Part shown: in pieces, positions 1 to 8,634 of the stretch
How the letters are laid out: each line of letters starts with the position of its first letter
Position numbering within the stretch: position 1 is the first letter of the stretch
Assembly: GCF_018736105.1 (NCBI RefSeq)
Contig: NZ_CP076135.1
Span: 4,772,001-4,836,000 of the forward strand
From: Bradyrhizobium sediminis
GTDB taxonomy: Bacteria > Pseudomonadota > Alphaproteobacteria > Rhizobiales > Xanthobacteraceae
Length of the DNA stretch: 64,000 bases
Direction: 5' to 3'
Notes under the pieces: generated by a model
Told to the model about the DNA's origin: nothing
Seen by the model: the letters and a program-made list of their open reading frames with translations, nothing else
Database searches by the model: none
Translations under genes and position numbers: made by a program

Positions 1-24
1 CCCTCTCCCCTTGTGGGAGAAGGG
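1..24. repeat. Short palindromic intergenic repeat
   Basis: This 24-base hairpin pairs CTCTCCC with GGGAGA around the centre cttgt. It lies about 10 bases beyond the stop codon of the leftward sigma-factor gene. A near copy at 48411-48434 sits in the same position relative to another leftward gene. It may act as a transcription terminator or RNA-stabilising hairpin, but it has no strong U-tract. The window edge may cut off more of it. Confidence 0.5.
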
Positions 25-34
25 AAGAGGTCCC

Positions 35-1306
35 CTACTTCCCCGCCTTGGCGCCGCGGGGCGCGCTGTCGCGCATCAGGCGGTCGAGATGCATCCGGAT
101 GTGGGCGGCCTCCGCCGAGGTGTTGGCGAGCGCGATGGCGCGGTCGAAGGCGATTCGGGCTTCTTCGTTGCGGCCGAGCTGCATCAGGAACGCGCCGCGC
201 ACCCCGAAGAAATGGAAGTAATTCGACAGCCGCGACGACAGCGGCTCGATCATTTCGAGCGCGGCCTCGGCCCCGCGCACCTTGGACACCGCGACCGCGC
301 GGTTGAGCGTCACCACCGGCGACGGCTGCATCACCTCCAGCGCGCCATAGAGCAGATCGATCTGGGTCCAGTCGGTGTCTTCGGGCCTGGCGGCACGGGC
401 ATGCAGCGCTGCGACCGCCGCCTGGATCTGATAGGGTCCGCTGCGGCGGTGGCGCATCGCCTTGTCGATCAGCGCCAGCCCCTCCGCGATCATCTTCTGG
501 TTCCACAGGCTGCGGTCCTGATCGTCAAGCAGGATCACAGCCCCCTCGGCGTCGAAGCGCGCCGCCGCGCGGGCGTGCTGCAGCAACAGCAGCGCCGTCA
601 GCCCCATGATCTCGGGTTCGCCCTGGAACAGCCGCAACAACAGCCGCGCCAGCCGGATCGCCTCCTCGCACAGGGTGGAGCGGATCTCGGCGGTGTCGCC
701 GCTGGCCGAATAGCCCTCGTTGAAGACCAGATAGATCATCGCCGCCACCGCGGCGAGCCGCTCCGAGCGCTCCACGGCGCCCGGGGTCTCGAACGGCACG
801 TCGGCGTCGGCAACGCGCGCCTTTGCCCGGGTGATGCGCTGCTCCATCGCCGCCTCGGAAACCAGAAAGGCGCGCGCGATCTGCTTGACGGTCAACCCCG
901 AGACGATGCGCAAGGCGAGCGCGATCTGCTGCGTCGCCGGCAGGTCGGGATGGCAGCAGATGAACAGCAGCCGCAGGATGTCGTCGCGGTAATGCGAGCC
1001 GTCGAGCCGCTCGGCCAGCGCATCCTCGGCGTCGTCGAGGTCGGAGATCGCCTCGTCCTCGGGCAGCGGCTGCTGCCTGCGGTTGCGCCTGATGTCGTCG
1101 ATCGCGACATTGCGGCCGACCATGATCAGCCATGCCGCGGGATCGCGCGGCGGACCGTTCTGCGGCCAGCTCTTCAGCGCGCGCAAGGACGCGTTCTGGA
1201 AGGCCTCCTCGGCGATGTCGAGATCGCGGAAATAGCGCAAGAGCGCACCGACCGCCTGGGGGCGCGCCGAGGTCAGCGCGGCATCGATCCAGGCGGCGTC
1301 GGTCAC
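35..1306 (-). CDS. RNA polymerase sigma factor, ECF42-type with C-terminal extension
   Basis: This is a 423-residue extracytoplasmic-function sigma factor. Residues about 10-75 form sigma region 2 (DLDIAEEAFQNA and GRNVAIDDIRR). Residues about 110-165 hold region 4, whose recognition helix lies around GLTVKQIARAFLVSEAAM. The remaining 250 residues contain a DUF6596-like stretch with the NEGY motif (about 192-224) and helical TPR-like sequence. This long extension is typical of ECF42 factors, which usually lack an anti-sigma factor and are regulated through the extension. The GTG start overlaps the stop of the upstream DGPF gene in a 4-base GTGA junction, so the two are translationally coupled. 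The partner gene is also the family's hallmark. The inducing signal cannot be read from the sequence. Confidence 0.9.
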   Translation of the reverse strand: MTDAAWIDAALTSARPQAVGALLRYFRDLDIAEEAFQNASLRALKSWPQNGPPRDPAAWLIMVGRNVAIDDIRRNRRQQPLPEDEAISDLDDAEDALAERLDGSHYRDDILRLLFICCHPDLPATQQIALALRIVSGLTVKQIARAFLVSEAAMEQRITRAKARVADADVPFETPGAVERSERLAAVAAMIYLVFNEGYSASGDTAEIRSTLCEEAIRLARLLLRLFQGEPEIMGLTALLLLQHARAAARFDAEGAVILLDDQDRSLWNQKMIAEGLALIDKAMRHRRSGPYQIQAAVAALHARAARPEDTDWTQIDLLYGALEVMQPSPVVTLNRAVAVSKVRGAEAALEMIEPLSSRLSNYFHFFGVRGAFLMQLGRNEEARIAFDRAIALANTSAEAAHIRMHLDRLMRDSAPRGAKAGK

Positions 1307-1671
1307 GGCTTGATGCTCCCCGGGTTCAACAGCCCAACCGGGCGGATTTCGTAGGCGCCGCCGGGATTGGCGGCACCGAGATCGCGCGCGACGTCGAGCG
1401 CCTCATCGAGATTGTTGCAGTCGACGATATAGAAGCCGAGCAGCTGTTCCTTGGTTTCGGCATAGGGGCCGTCGAGCACGAGAGGCGGATCGTCCTTGCG
1501 CAACGTGGTCGCCGAGGTCGTCGGCAGCAGCCGCGCCACCGGCCCGAGCCGCCCCTGTTTTTTCAGTTTGTCCTGCACGACGGCAAGTTTGTTCATGACG
1601 GCGGCGTCCTGTTCCTTGGTCCAGGATCCGACGGTGTCTTCGTCGTGATAGCAGAGGATGGCGTAGAGCAT
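1303..1671 (-). CDS. DGPF/YCII-related domain protein, ECF42 partner
   Basis: This 122-residue protein belongs to the YCII/DGPF superfamily. It carries the diagnostic DGPYAETKEQLLGFYIVD segment near residues 68-85 and begins with MLYAILCYHDED, as family members do. These small ferredoxin-like-fold proteins are nearly always encoded beside ECF42 sigma factors and are presumed regulators or targets; their biochemical function is unknown. The gene is first in a two-gene operon, directly behind a candidate ECF42 promoter at 1697-1723. Confidence 0.88.
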   Translation of the reverse strand: MLYAILCYHDEDTVGSWTKEQDAAVMNKLAVVQDKLKKQGRLGPVARLLPTTSATTLRKDDPPLVLDGPYAETKEQLLGFYIVDCNNLDEALDVARDLGAANPGGAYEIRPVGLLNPGSIKP

Positions 1672-1696
1672 GCGAGAGGTTCCGGTTCGGTTGGAA

Positions 1697-1723
1697 GACG
1701 AGTGAGTGCAGAGGCTTCCGACA
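1697..1723 (-). promoter_or_regulatory. Candidate ECF42-dependent promoter
   Basis: On the minus strand, TGTCGG (1718-1723) and CGTC (1697-1700) are separated by exactly 17 bases. They end about 26 bases before the DGPF start codon. Published ECF42 promoter predictions have a TGTCGA-like -35 and a CGTC/CGAC-like -10, so this fits autoregulation of the cassette. The match was made by eye and one -35 base differs from that consensus as I recall it. Confidence 0.6.
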
Positions 1724-1804
1724 GGATAGCGGATTTATTTTGCAGAGCCACCACGAGCCGGTAAGGTCGCCGCAGATTCCGCCAGCCTGGGACAAAAAAA
1801 TCCG

Positions 1805-2770
1805 ATGAACAAAGGCGCGCTCGCCCTGCTGATCAACGGCGGCACCGAAAACTGGTCGCCGCAACGATGGAAGGGCCGCTTCGACGATGTCTGCGGCGAC
1901 CGGCGGGTGTTGCTGCTGCCCGATGCGGGGTTCGATCCGGCCGATATTCAATATGCCGCGGTCTGGAAGCCGGCTCCGGGCGAACTCGCGGCATTTCAGA
2001 ACCTGCGCGTCATTTTCAACCTGGGCGCGGGCGTCGATGCGCTGATGGCCGATTCGAGCCTGCCGCAAGTGCCGCTGGTTCGGGTCGCGGTCGGCGACCT
2101 CACCCAGCGCATGACCGAATATGTCACCCTTCACGTGCTGATGCATCACCGGCAGGAGCTTTACCTGCGTGCCTGCCAGCGCGAGAAGCGCTGGGAACCG
2201 AAGTCGCAATGGCCGGCGAGCGCGGTTTCGGTCGGAGTCATGGGCCTCGGCACGCTCGGAGCCGACGCCGCCGAAGTGTTGAAGCGGATCGGCTTCCGCG
2301 TGGCGGGCTGGAGCCGGAGCGCCCGGCGAATCGAGGGCATCGAATGCTTCCACGGGCAAGCGCAGCTCGCGCCGTTTCTCGCACGAACCGATATTCTGGT
2401 CTGCCTGCTGCCGCTGACGCCGGATACCCGGCACATCCTGAATCGCGGATTGTTCGGAAAGCTCAACCGCAACGGCCCGATCGGCGCACCGGTCCTGATC
2501 AACGCCGGCCGCGGCGGATTGCAGAACGAGGCCGACATCCTTTCATGTCTCGACGACGGCACGCTCGGCGCCGCGTCGCTGGATGTCTTCGCCCATGAGC
2601 CGCTGCCGGCGGACAGCCCGTTCTGGACCCATCCGAAGGTGGTGCTGACGCCGCACAACGCCGCCGATACCGATCCCGACGAAATCTCGAAATATGTCGC
2701 GCGCCAGATCGAACGTTTCGAGGCCGGCGCCGCGCTCGACAACGTCGTCGATCCCGCGCGGGGGTATTAG
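1805..2770 (+). CDS. ghrA: D-2-hydroxyacid dehydrogenase (glyoxylate/hydroxypyruvate reductase A-like)
   Basis: This 321-residue NAD(P)H-dependent 2-hydroxyacid dehydrogenase most resembles GhrA, which reduces glyoxylate to glycolate and hydroxypyruvate to glycerate in the cytoplasm. The Rossmann motif GLGTLG is at residues 147-152. The catalytic arginine lies in INAGRGG, and the histidine of the family is supplied by LTPHNAA near the C terminus. Length is normal. The gene stands alone, divergent from the ECF42 cassette. Exact substrate preference within the family cannot be set from sequence. Confidence 0.85.
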   Translation: MNKGALALLINGGTENWSPQRWKGRFDDVCGDRRVLLLPDAGFDPADIQYAAVWKPAPGELAAFQNLRVIFNLGAGVDALMADSSLPQVPLVRVAVGDLTQRMTEYVTLHVLMHHRQELYLRACQREKRWEPKSQWPASAVSVGVMGLGTLGADAAEVLKRIGFRVAGWSRSARRIEGIECFHGQAQLAPFLARTDILVCLLPLTPDTRHILNRGLFGKLNRNGPIGAPVLINAGRGGLQNEADILSCLDDGTLGAASLDVFAHEPLPADSPFWTHPKVVLTPHNAADTDPDEISKYVARQIERFEAGAALDNVVDPARGY

Positions 2771-2928
2771 AACGCTTTCCAGCTCCCCTGAGCCGGCGCT
2801 TTTCTTCTCCCCGCCACGCGCAAGAGCACGTGGAGGGAGGGGAGTGAAGAGCATCGCCTTGCGATGCATCTCCAAGGATGACGCGATAGAAGTGGAAATT
2901 GCCCTGGCGCTTGATCTCTCGTCGTCCA

Positions 2929-3582
2929 TCAGCCGGTCGGCAGCTTGCCGGTGTTAACCGCCAATTGAGCGTCGAAAGCCCGCTTGTAGGCGGGCCGCGC
3001 TTCGCCGCTGGCGACATAGGCGGAGAGGTTCGGATATCCGTCCAGGATGCCCGATGATTTCAACCTGAGCAGCACCGACACCATCATCAGGTCGCCCGCG
3101 CTGAACCCGCCATCGAGCCAGTCGGCATCGCCAAGGCGAGCGGAAAGTTGCTTCAACCGGTCGCGGACGCGATCCTCGACCAGCGGCAGGCGCTCCTTGC
3201 TCCAGGGCTTATCGCCTTCCAGAAACCTGGCAGTTGCGAGTTCAAGGATCGCCGGCTCCACCGTGCTGAGCGCGGCAAACATCCATGTGATCGCGCGCGC
3301 CCGCGCATCGGCATCGTCCGGCAGCAGGCCCGCATGGCGCCCGGCTATATGGAACACGATCGACCCTGTCTCGAACAAGGCGAGATCGCCTTCCTCGTAG
3401 GTCGGAATCTGGCCGAAAGGATGAAGCGCCAGATGCGCGGGTTCCTTCATCGCACGAAACGAAACAAGGCGAACCTGGTAGGGTTGGCCGACTTCCTCAA
3501 GCGCCCAGCGAACGCGCGTATCACGCGCCAGCCCCCTGCCGCCATCGGGTGACCGCTCAAAGGCAGTAATGGTGATGGTCAC
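2929..3582 (-). CDS. Glutathione S-transferase family protein
   Basis: This 217-residue soluble protein has an N-terminal thioredoxin-like half and a helical C-terminal half. The glutathione-binding signature is visible as QIPTYEEGDLALFETGSI around residues 65-82. A GTG start is chosen because AGGGAGGA lies 8 bases upstream. The gene converges on ghrA and the 158-base gap holds only an imperfect hairpin. Substrates are unknown; family members conjugate or reduce electrophiles using glutathione. Confidence 0.85.
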   Translation of the reverse strand: MTITITAFERSPDGGRGLARDTRVRWALEEVGQPYQVRLVSFRAMKEPAHLALHPFGQIPTYEEGDLALFETGSIVFHIAGRHAGLLPDDADARARAITWMFAALSTVEPAILELATARFLEGDKPWSKERLPLVEDRVRDRLKQLSARLGDADWLDGGFSAGDLMMVSVLLRLKSSGILDGYPNLSAYVASGEARPAYKRAFDAQLAVNTGKLPTG

Positions 3583-3645
3583 CGTGAGGCTCCTCCCTGG
3601 TCAAAATCATCCGGTCTCGCCGCTTCAACCCAAACTCATCACGCT

Positions 3646-4119
3646 TTAGCGGCCTGTGAAGCCATCCTGTCGTCCGGTCGCGCGATGCAGGACCCCGCCA
3701 AGCCAGCAGCAAGGCAAGCCGCTGAGGTCGAGCGCGACCGGGTACCAGAGCGGACCGAGCTCCGTACTGGCGGCGGCAACGAGACCGGCCGTCCCGGGGA
3801 CGAGCCCGATCAGTCCCAGGATGACGGCATGACGCATCGGCGCACCAGGCGCGAGCGATGCAGCGATGTAGCCGCCGGCCACGGTGTAGACGATCCGGTA
3901 CGACAGCGCCAAAAGCAGCAGCCCTGTATCGTTCATCGGTTGGCCCCACGGCGGATAAACCTCGAGCACATGCAGCACCTGATCGGTGCCGAGCGAGAGC
4001 ACGACCACCGCGACGAAGCCCAGCAGGATTGCCGCCGCGCTGCGCCACCGCCGGCGCGTCGGCGTGGCGACGATCCCGCGATCGCCTAAGGTGGTACCCT
4101 TCAATTGTTCGGTGGACAC
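3646..4119 (-). CDS. Small polytopic membrane protein, function unknown
   Basis: This is a 157-residue protein with four likely transmembrane helices (around residues 29-47, 66-84, 91-111 and 118-140) and a basic N terminus. A longer reading frame runs upstream into mrp, but the GTG at 4119 has an AGGAG 6 bases ahead and gives a sensible membrane protein, so I use it. No known motif is visible. It lies downstream of mrp, separated by 115 bases, and may or may not share its transcript. Confidence 0.65.
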   Translation of the reverse strand: MSTEQLKGTTLGDRGIVATPTRRRWRSAAAILLGFVAVVVLSLGTDQVLHVLEVYPPWGQPMNDTGLLLLALSYRIVYTVAGGYIAASLAPGAPMRHAVILGLIGLVPGTAGLVAAASTELGPLWYPVALDLSGLPCCWLGGVLHRATGRQDGFTGR

Positions 4120-4234
4120 TCTGAGCTCCTGTTCTGAAACCACTGCACCATGACGAACGGTATCGTCAGAAACCGACACGGCTCGGGAACTTTTTTTGCC
4201 TAAGCCATCGGCCCCGAACGCCGCAGGCTGGCGG

Positions 4235-5086
4235 CTACTCGATGACGATGCGCGGCGCCGGACGGCTCGCCGCGCCGGTCGAGATCGCCGACCAGATGGT
4301 GCGGGCGATCTCGACGAAGTGCCTGGCATGGACGCCGTCGGGCTCGGTCGCGACGACGGGGCGGCCCTCGTCGGAGGTCTCGCGGATCTTGATGTCGAGC
4401 GGGATCTCGCCGAGATAGGGGATGCCGCGGCGTTCGGCCTCGAGCCGCGCGCCGCCATGGCCGAAGATCGGCGTCACATGGTTGCAGGTCGGGCAGCAGA
4501 AGCTCGACATGTTCTCGATCACGCCCAGGATCGGGATGTTCACCTTCTGGAACATCGCGATGCCGCGCCGGGCGTCGATCAGCGCGATGTCCTGCGGCGT
4601 CGAGACGATCACCGCGCCCGATAGCGGCACCTGCTGCGCGATGGTGAGTTGCGCATCGCCGGTGCCGGGCGGCAGGTCGACGACCAGGACGTCGAGGTCG
4701 CCCCACGCCACTTCGCGCAGCATCTGCGTGATCGCCGAGATCACCATCGCTCCGCGCCAGATCATGGCGTTGTCCTCCTCGACCAGAAAGCCGATCGACA
4801 TCACCTTGACGCCGAACCGCTCCATCGGCTCCAGCATGCGCGGGCCGATCTGGCGCGGCTTGCCGCGCAGGCCGAACAGTTTCGGTTGCGACGGACCGTA
4901 GATGTCGGCGTCGAGGATGCCGGCCTTCAGTCCCATCGCGGCAAAGCCGAGCGCGAGGTTACAGGAAGTGGTCGACTTGCCGACGCCGCCCTTCCCTGAC
5001 GCGACCGCGATGACGTGCTTGACGCCGGGAATGCCTGCGGCCTTCGAGGTCGCGCGGGCCTGCATGGTGGGCGGAGTGGCGGACAC
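4235..5086 (-). CDS. mrp: Mrp/ApbC (NBP35) family Fe-S cluster carrier ATPase
   Basis: This 283-residue P-loop ATPase carries or delivers [4Fe-4S] clusters. The deviant Walker A motif GKGGVGKSTT is at residues 31-40. The cluster-binding CPTC is at 198-201, followed by the conserved IFGHGGA. The family's N-terminal DUF59 domain is absent, as in the short form. The GTG start is supported by AGGGA 6 bases upstream. Translation begins 10 bases after the stop of the 678-residue ferredoxin-type protein, so the two are almost certainly co-transcribed. The context suggests cluster supply to the neighbouring formate dehydrogenase, which is inference. Confidence 0.92.
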   Translation of the reverse strand: MSATPPTMQARATSKAAGIPGVKHVIAVASGKGGVGKSTTSCNLALGFAAMGLKAGILDADIYGPSQPKLFGLRGKPRQIGPRMLEPMERFGVKVMSIGFLVEEDNAMIWRGAMVISAITQMLREVAWGDLDVLVVDLPPGTGDAQLTIAQQVPLSGAVIVSTPQDIALIDARRGIAMFQKVNIPILGVIENMSSFCCPTCNHVTPIFGHGGARLEAERRGIPYLGEIPLDIKIRETSDEGRPVVATEPDGVHARHFVEIARTIWSAISTGAASRPAPRIVIE

Positions 5087-5096
5087 GATCTATCCC

Positions 5097-7133
5097 TTAC
5101 GAATCCAGCGGATCGCCCTTCTTGGCATCGCGCGCGCGCAAATAATCTTCCGTGGTCATGACCGGCGGGCGCTGCGGCGCCGCATGCGGATCGAAACTCT
5201 CGTTGACCACGGCTTCGACCCGGCAATCAGCGCACATCTTGATGACGTCGAGCCGCCTGGCATTGGCGCCCTGGAACATCCAGTGCTTGTCGCCGAGCTT
5301 GGCGAGCACGCGGTCGATCGAGCTCTTGGTGCCGAACGGCTTGCCACAGGCGATGCAGTTGAAGGGCTCTTCTTCCTTCAGCACGGTCAGCGGCGCGTTC
5401 CAGGCCTTGAAATCGAGCCGCGGCTCCAGCGTGATGACCTTCTCGGGACAGGTCGATTCGCACAGCCCGCATTGCACGCAGAGGCTTTCGGTGAAGCGCA
5501 GCATGGCGCGATCGGGATTGTCGGACAGCGCGTGGGTTGGGCAGGCGGTGACGCAGGCATGGCAGAGCGTGCAGCCCTCGACATTGAGATTCACGCCGCC
5601 AAACGGCGCGCCCGCTTGCAGCGGCACGACGTCGACCGGCGCCGGTGCTGCCAGATGCAGTTCGCGGAAAATGGTCTCGATCACGCCGCGCTTGGCGCCG
5701 CGCGGAACGAAGCCGACGGGCTTCTGCGTCGCGACGCCGGCTGGCGCCGCATCGAGAAGGCTGCGCAACTGGTCGGGATCGTCGGTTTCGAGGATACGCA
5801 CCAGGCCGGCGCCGAAGCCGAGCGCCGATATGACGGCGTCCGATGTCTCGACCGCGCGGCGCAGCGCCGCAATGTCGTGCTTGGGTCTGGCGCGCGTCAC
5901 CACGGCGACACCGCTGCCGCCATAGGCAAAGACAGCGGCGATATTCTCCGGTCCGAGCTGCGTCACTTCGTTGAGGCGGACCGGAAGCACGTTGGCCGGC
6001 AGTCCGGCGCCGAACCGCGCCAGCGCGTCGATGATGTCTTCGCCGTGCTCGCCGTCGTGGAACAGCACGATGGCGTCGCTGCCGCCGGCCTTGCGATAGG
6101 TCTGCAGCAGCGTGCGCAGCCGCCGCATCAGCGCATCCGCGCCGGGCAGCGAATAGGATGCCGCGCCGGTCGGGCAAGCGGAGGCACAGGAGCCGCAGCC
6201 GGCGCAGACATTGGCGTCGATGGCGACGGAATTGCCATCGGGCGTGATCGCGCCGGTCGGGCAGAGATCGAGACAGCGCGTGCAGCCGGTGATGCCGGAG
6301 CGCGAATGGGCGCAGAGCGACGCTTCGAAATGAACGAAGCGCGGCTTGTCGAAGGTGCCGACCAGGCCGCCGGCATCAGCGATCGCGCGCTCGACCGCGG
6401 CGCGGTCGCGCGGATCGGCGCGCAGGTATCCGGGACGCAATTCATGCGCGGGAAACAGCGGCGCGCCGCCGGAAAGGTCGAGGACCAGGTCGCAGGCCGA
6501 GGTGGCACCGTCGCGCGATGGTCCGAACACGAGCCTGGTGCGCGACGACGGCAAAGGCTGCGCATAATCGTCGATATTGAGCTCGAAGGCGCCGAGATAT
6601 CCACGGGCGTTGCGGATGGTACCCTTGAACACCGGGAACTCGTTGGTCCGGCGCGGCGTCACGTCGCCGGGTTTGGTCAGCAGCACGGTGATGTCGAGAC
6701 GGTCAGCGAGCCGCTGGGCGGCCTCGATGGCGACCTCGTCGCGGCCATAGATCAGCGCGACGCCGCTGCTCTCCAGCGTCACCAGCGAGATCGGCGGCAT
6801 GTCCTCGCCCGCCGCCGCGATCAGCGCCGCGGCCTTCGGGCCGGCCGCAGCGGCGTCCTTCGACCAGCCGCCGGTTTCACGGATGTTGACGAAGGTGAGT
6901 TGCGCCTGCGGTAAACTTTCCGCGACTTCGCGAAACAGCGGCGCTTCCTGGGTGCAGGCGACAGTAACCGGCGCGCCGTCGGCAAGCGCTTGCCTGAAGC
7001 GGTCGAGTTCGAGGCCGCAGAGCTGGTTCGCCTGCGTGATCCTGCCGCCGCAGCCGCGGCCAATTGCCGCCGCGTCGAGCGGCATGGTCTTCTCGCAGCT
7101 GCAGATCAGGAGATGGGACGATGCCTCACTCAT
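5097..7133 (-). CDS. Multi-[4Fe-4S] ferredoxin-type protein associated with formate dehydrogenase
   Basis: This 678-residue cytoplasmic protein has four ferredoxin-type cysteine motifs in two pairs. The first pair has Cys at 284/287/291 and 310/313/316/320. The second has 521/524/527/531 and 552/555/558/562. The N terminus has CSC (11-13) and further isolated Cys. The C terminus adds CIAC (593-596) and CADC (634-637), which may bind zinc or another cluster. No signal peptide or membrane segment is seen. It heads the leftward operon with mrp and diverges from the formate-dehydrogenase accessory operon. Similar proteins sit in formate-dehydrogenase loci of related bacteria. An electron-transfer or cluster-assembly role is plausible but unproven. 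Confidence 0.85.
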   Translation of the reverse strand: MSEASSHLLICSCEKTMPLDAAAIGRGCGGRITQANQLCGLELDRFRQALADGAPVTVACTQEAPLFREVAESLPQAQLTFVNIRETGGWSKDAAAAGPKAAALIAAAGEDMPPISLVTLESSGVALIYGRDEVAIEAAQRLADRLDITVLLTKPGDVTPRRTNEFPVFKGTIRNARGYLGAFELNIDDYAQPLPSSRTRLVFGPSRDGATSACDLVLDLSGGAPLFPAHELRPGYLRADPRDRAAVERAIADAGGLVGTFDKPRFVHFEASLCAHSRSGITGCTRCLDLCPTGAITPDGNSVAIDANVCAGCGSCASACPTGAASYSLPGADALMRRLRTLLQTYRKAGGSDAIVLFHDGEHGEDIIDALARFGAGLPANVLPVRLNEVTQLGPENIAAVFAYGGSGVAVVTRARPKHDIAALRRAVETSDAVISALGFGAGLVRILETDDPDQLRSLLDAAPAGVATQKPVGFVPRGAKRGVIETIFRELHLAAPAPVDVVPLQAGAPFGGVNLNVEGCTLCHACVTACPTHALSDNPDRAMLRFTESLCVQCGLCESTCPEKVITLEPRLDFKAWNAPLTVLKEEEPFNCIACGKPFGTKSSIDRVLAKLGDKHWMFQGANARRLDVIKMCADCRVEAVVNESFDPHAAPQRPPVMTTEDYLRARDAKKGDPLDS

Positions 7134-7295
7134 TATGACTTGTCCTGAACCGGCGCGCCCGCGCGGTTGCCTCGCTCTACGGTTCCGCGGTACCTGCTGA
7201 AGTGAATTTCTGCAAGGTCGAGAGCGCTCGCATCACCGCCTTGACCGGGATAGCATACACTAGCCGAATGCAAAGCCGTTAAGGATGAGTTTCCG

Positions 7296-8051
7296 ATGAT
7301 GTCGCGTCCTGCCGAGGTAAAGCAGACACTCGATCTGCCGCCCGGCTATACTTTGGTCGCACTGCGCGAACTCGGCGACGCGTTCGCTCACGGATGCGCG
7401 ATTGCGCCGGAGGCCGGCGCGGGAACGCTGGTCTGGGTGCGGCGCTACGACCTGGTCGAATTCGCCGTGGTGCTCGAACCCGACAAACCGCTGGTATCGG
7501 CGCGCCGGGCGTTCTTTGCCGGTATGAATGCGGTGGCGGACGCCATCGCTGCCCACTGCCCGCCGGAACGGGAGGTGAGTTTCGACTGGCCCGACGCGAT
7601 CCGGTTCGATGGCGGGCTGTTGGGCGGCGCGCGGCTCGGCATCCCTGCGGATTGCGCCGAGGACGATATCCCGGGCTGGCTGGTGTTCGGCGTCATCCTG
7701 CGCGCGGCCGACATGGCCCATGTCGAGGAGGTGCAGGCCGCATCCGGCGTTTCACTGTTGAGCGAGGGCTTCGAGATGGTCGACACCGACGCGATCATCG
7801 AGAGCTTCGCCCGTCATCTGATGACCGCGTTCGACCGCTGGAACGAGCGCGGCTTCGAGGCGATCGCGCGGGACTATCTGGAGCGGCTGCCGAAGCGCAA
7901 GGCTGGCGAGCGCCGCGCGATCGACGCCAACGGCGATCTCCTGGTCAGCCTGCCTGCCGGCAGCGGGCCTCCCGACCGGAACAGCTTCGTGGATGCGCTG
8001 GCGCGAGCCGATTGGTATGATCGCCAGGCGCGCGGTCCGAAATTCGGATGA
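7296..8051 (+). CDS. Biotin/lipoate-protein ligase-like protein (degenerate active site)
   Basis: This 251-residue protein has a BPL/LplA-like cofactor-ligase fold (about residues 15-200) and a small C-terminal domain resembling DUF4444. The segment WPDAIRFDGGLLGG (98-111) aligns with the WPND...K..G block of biotin ligases. The Asn and the adenylate-contacting Lys are replaced, by Asp and Leu. The glycine-arginine loop GRGRxGR is also reduced to GTLVWVRR. It is the first gene of a tightly packed five-gene operon leading to the formate-dehydrogenase genes. Whether it still transfers a cofactor is doubtful. AAGGA lies about 10 bases ahead of the ATG. Confidence 0.75.
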   Translation: MMSRPAEVKQTLDLPPGYTLVALRELGDAFAHGCAIAPEAGAGTLVWVRRYDLVEFAVVLEPDKPLVSARRAFFAGMNAVADAIAAHCPPEREVSFDWPDAIRFDGGLLGGARLGIPADCAEDDIPGWLVFGVILRAADMAHVEEVQAASGVSLLSEGFEMVDTDAIIESFARHLMTAFDRWNERGFEAIARDYLERLPKRKAGERRAIDANGDLLVSLPAGSGPPDRNSFVDALARADWYDRQARGPKFG

Positions 8052-8058
8052 GGCGGAG

Positions 8059-8634
8059 ATGTTGAAGCTGCCGCGAACCATCAGGCTCGACCCGTCGGAT
8101 ACGTTCGTGTTCGAGCGGGCGGCGGAACCGGGCGAATGGGCGGTCTCCGGCGCATTCGCGTTCTGGAACCGGGACCCGGCGACGCTCGGCCAGAAGCAGC
8201 GCGTGGCGCTGCGTTCGGGGTTCCTCGGCATCGACAGCCTCGGCTGGTCGACGCTTGCGATCGTGACCGAGGCGAGCGAAGCCGAGCGCCAGGCAATGGT
8301 CGAGCGCCTCGCGGGGCAGCTGCTGGAGAAATTCGGCGCGCCGGATCTGGAGGCCGCGCGGCTTGCCGCCGAGGAAGAGGTCGCGTTCGCGGCCTCGCTG
8401 TGCGATCACGCTCCGCAAACCCTGCTCGGCGTGCAGCGCAGCGTCGAGGACGGTGAAATCCGCGAGCGCTTTCGCACGCTGCGGCCGCGCGAGACGGCAG
8501 CGGGTGCCGATTCCTTGCACAGCCATGCCAGCGCCTTTACCTTTCACGAGGTGGAAGGCGACGACGAACCTGCCGAACAGGTCGACCTCAAGGGAATGAT
8601 CGGGACAGACCGCATGACGAGGGATCGCAGATGA
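8059..8634 (+). CDS. DUF6505-type conserved protein of the formate-dehydrogenase region
   Basis: This 191-residue acidic, soluble protein has no signal peptide or metal motif that I can see. The start at 8059 is preferred over an upstream in-frame ATG because it lies 7 bases after the preceding stop with GAGGCGGAG in between. Its stop overlaps the next start by 4 bases (ATGA). I believe this is the family called DUF6505, always found with the ligase-like and DUF6352 genes; the family name is from memory. Function is unknown. Confidence 0.7.
   Translation: MLKLPRTIRLDPSDTFVFERAAEPGEWAVSGAFAFWNRDPATLGQKQRVALRSGFLGIDSLGWSTLAIVTEASEAERQAMVERLAGQLLEKFGAPDLEAARLAAEEEVAFAASLCDHAPQTLLGVQRSVEDGEIRERFRTLRPRETAAGADSLHSHASAFTFHEVEGDDEPAEQVDLKGMIGTDRMTRDRR

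Noticed and set aside
4120..4458. N-terminal extension of the small membrane protein into the mrp gene
   Set aside because: The open frame continues through mrp, but the added residues are Arg/Ser/Pro-rich shadow sequence and a GTG with a good ribosome site lies at 4119.
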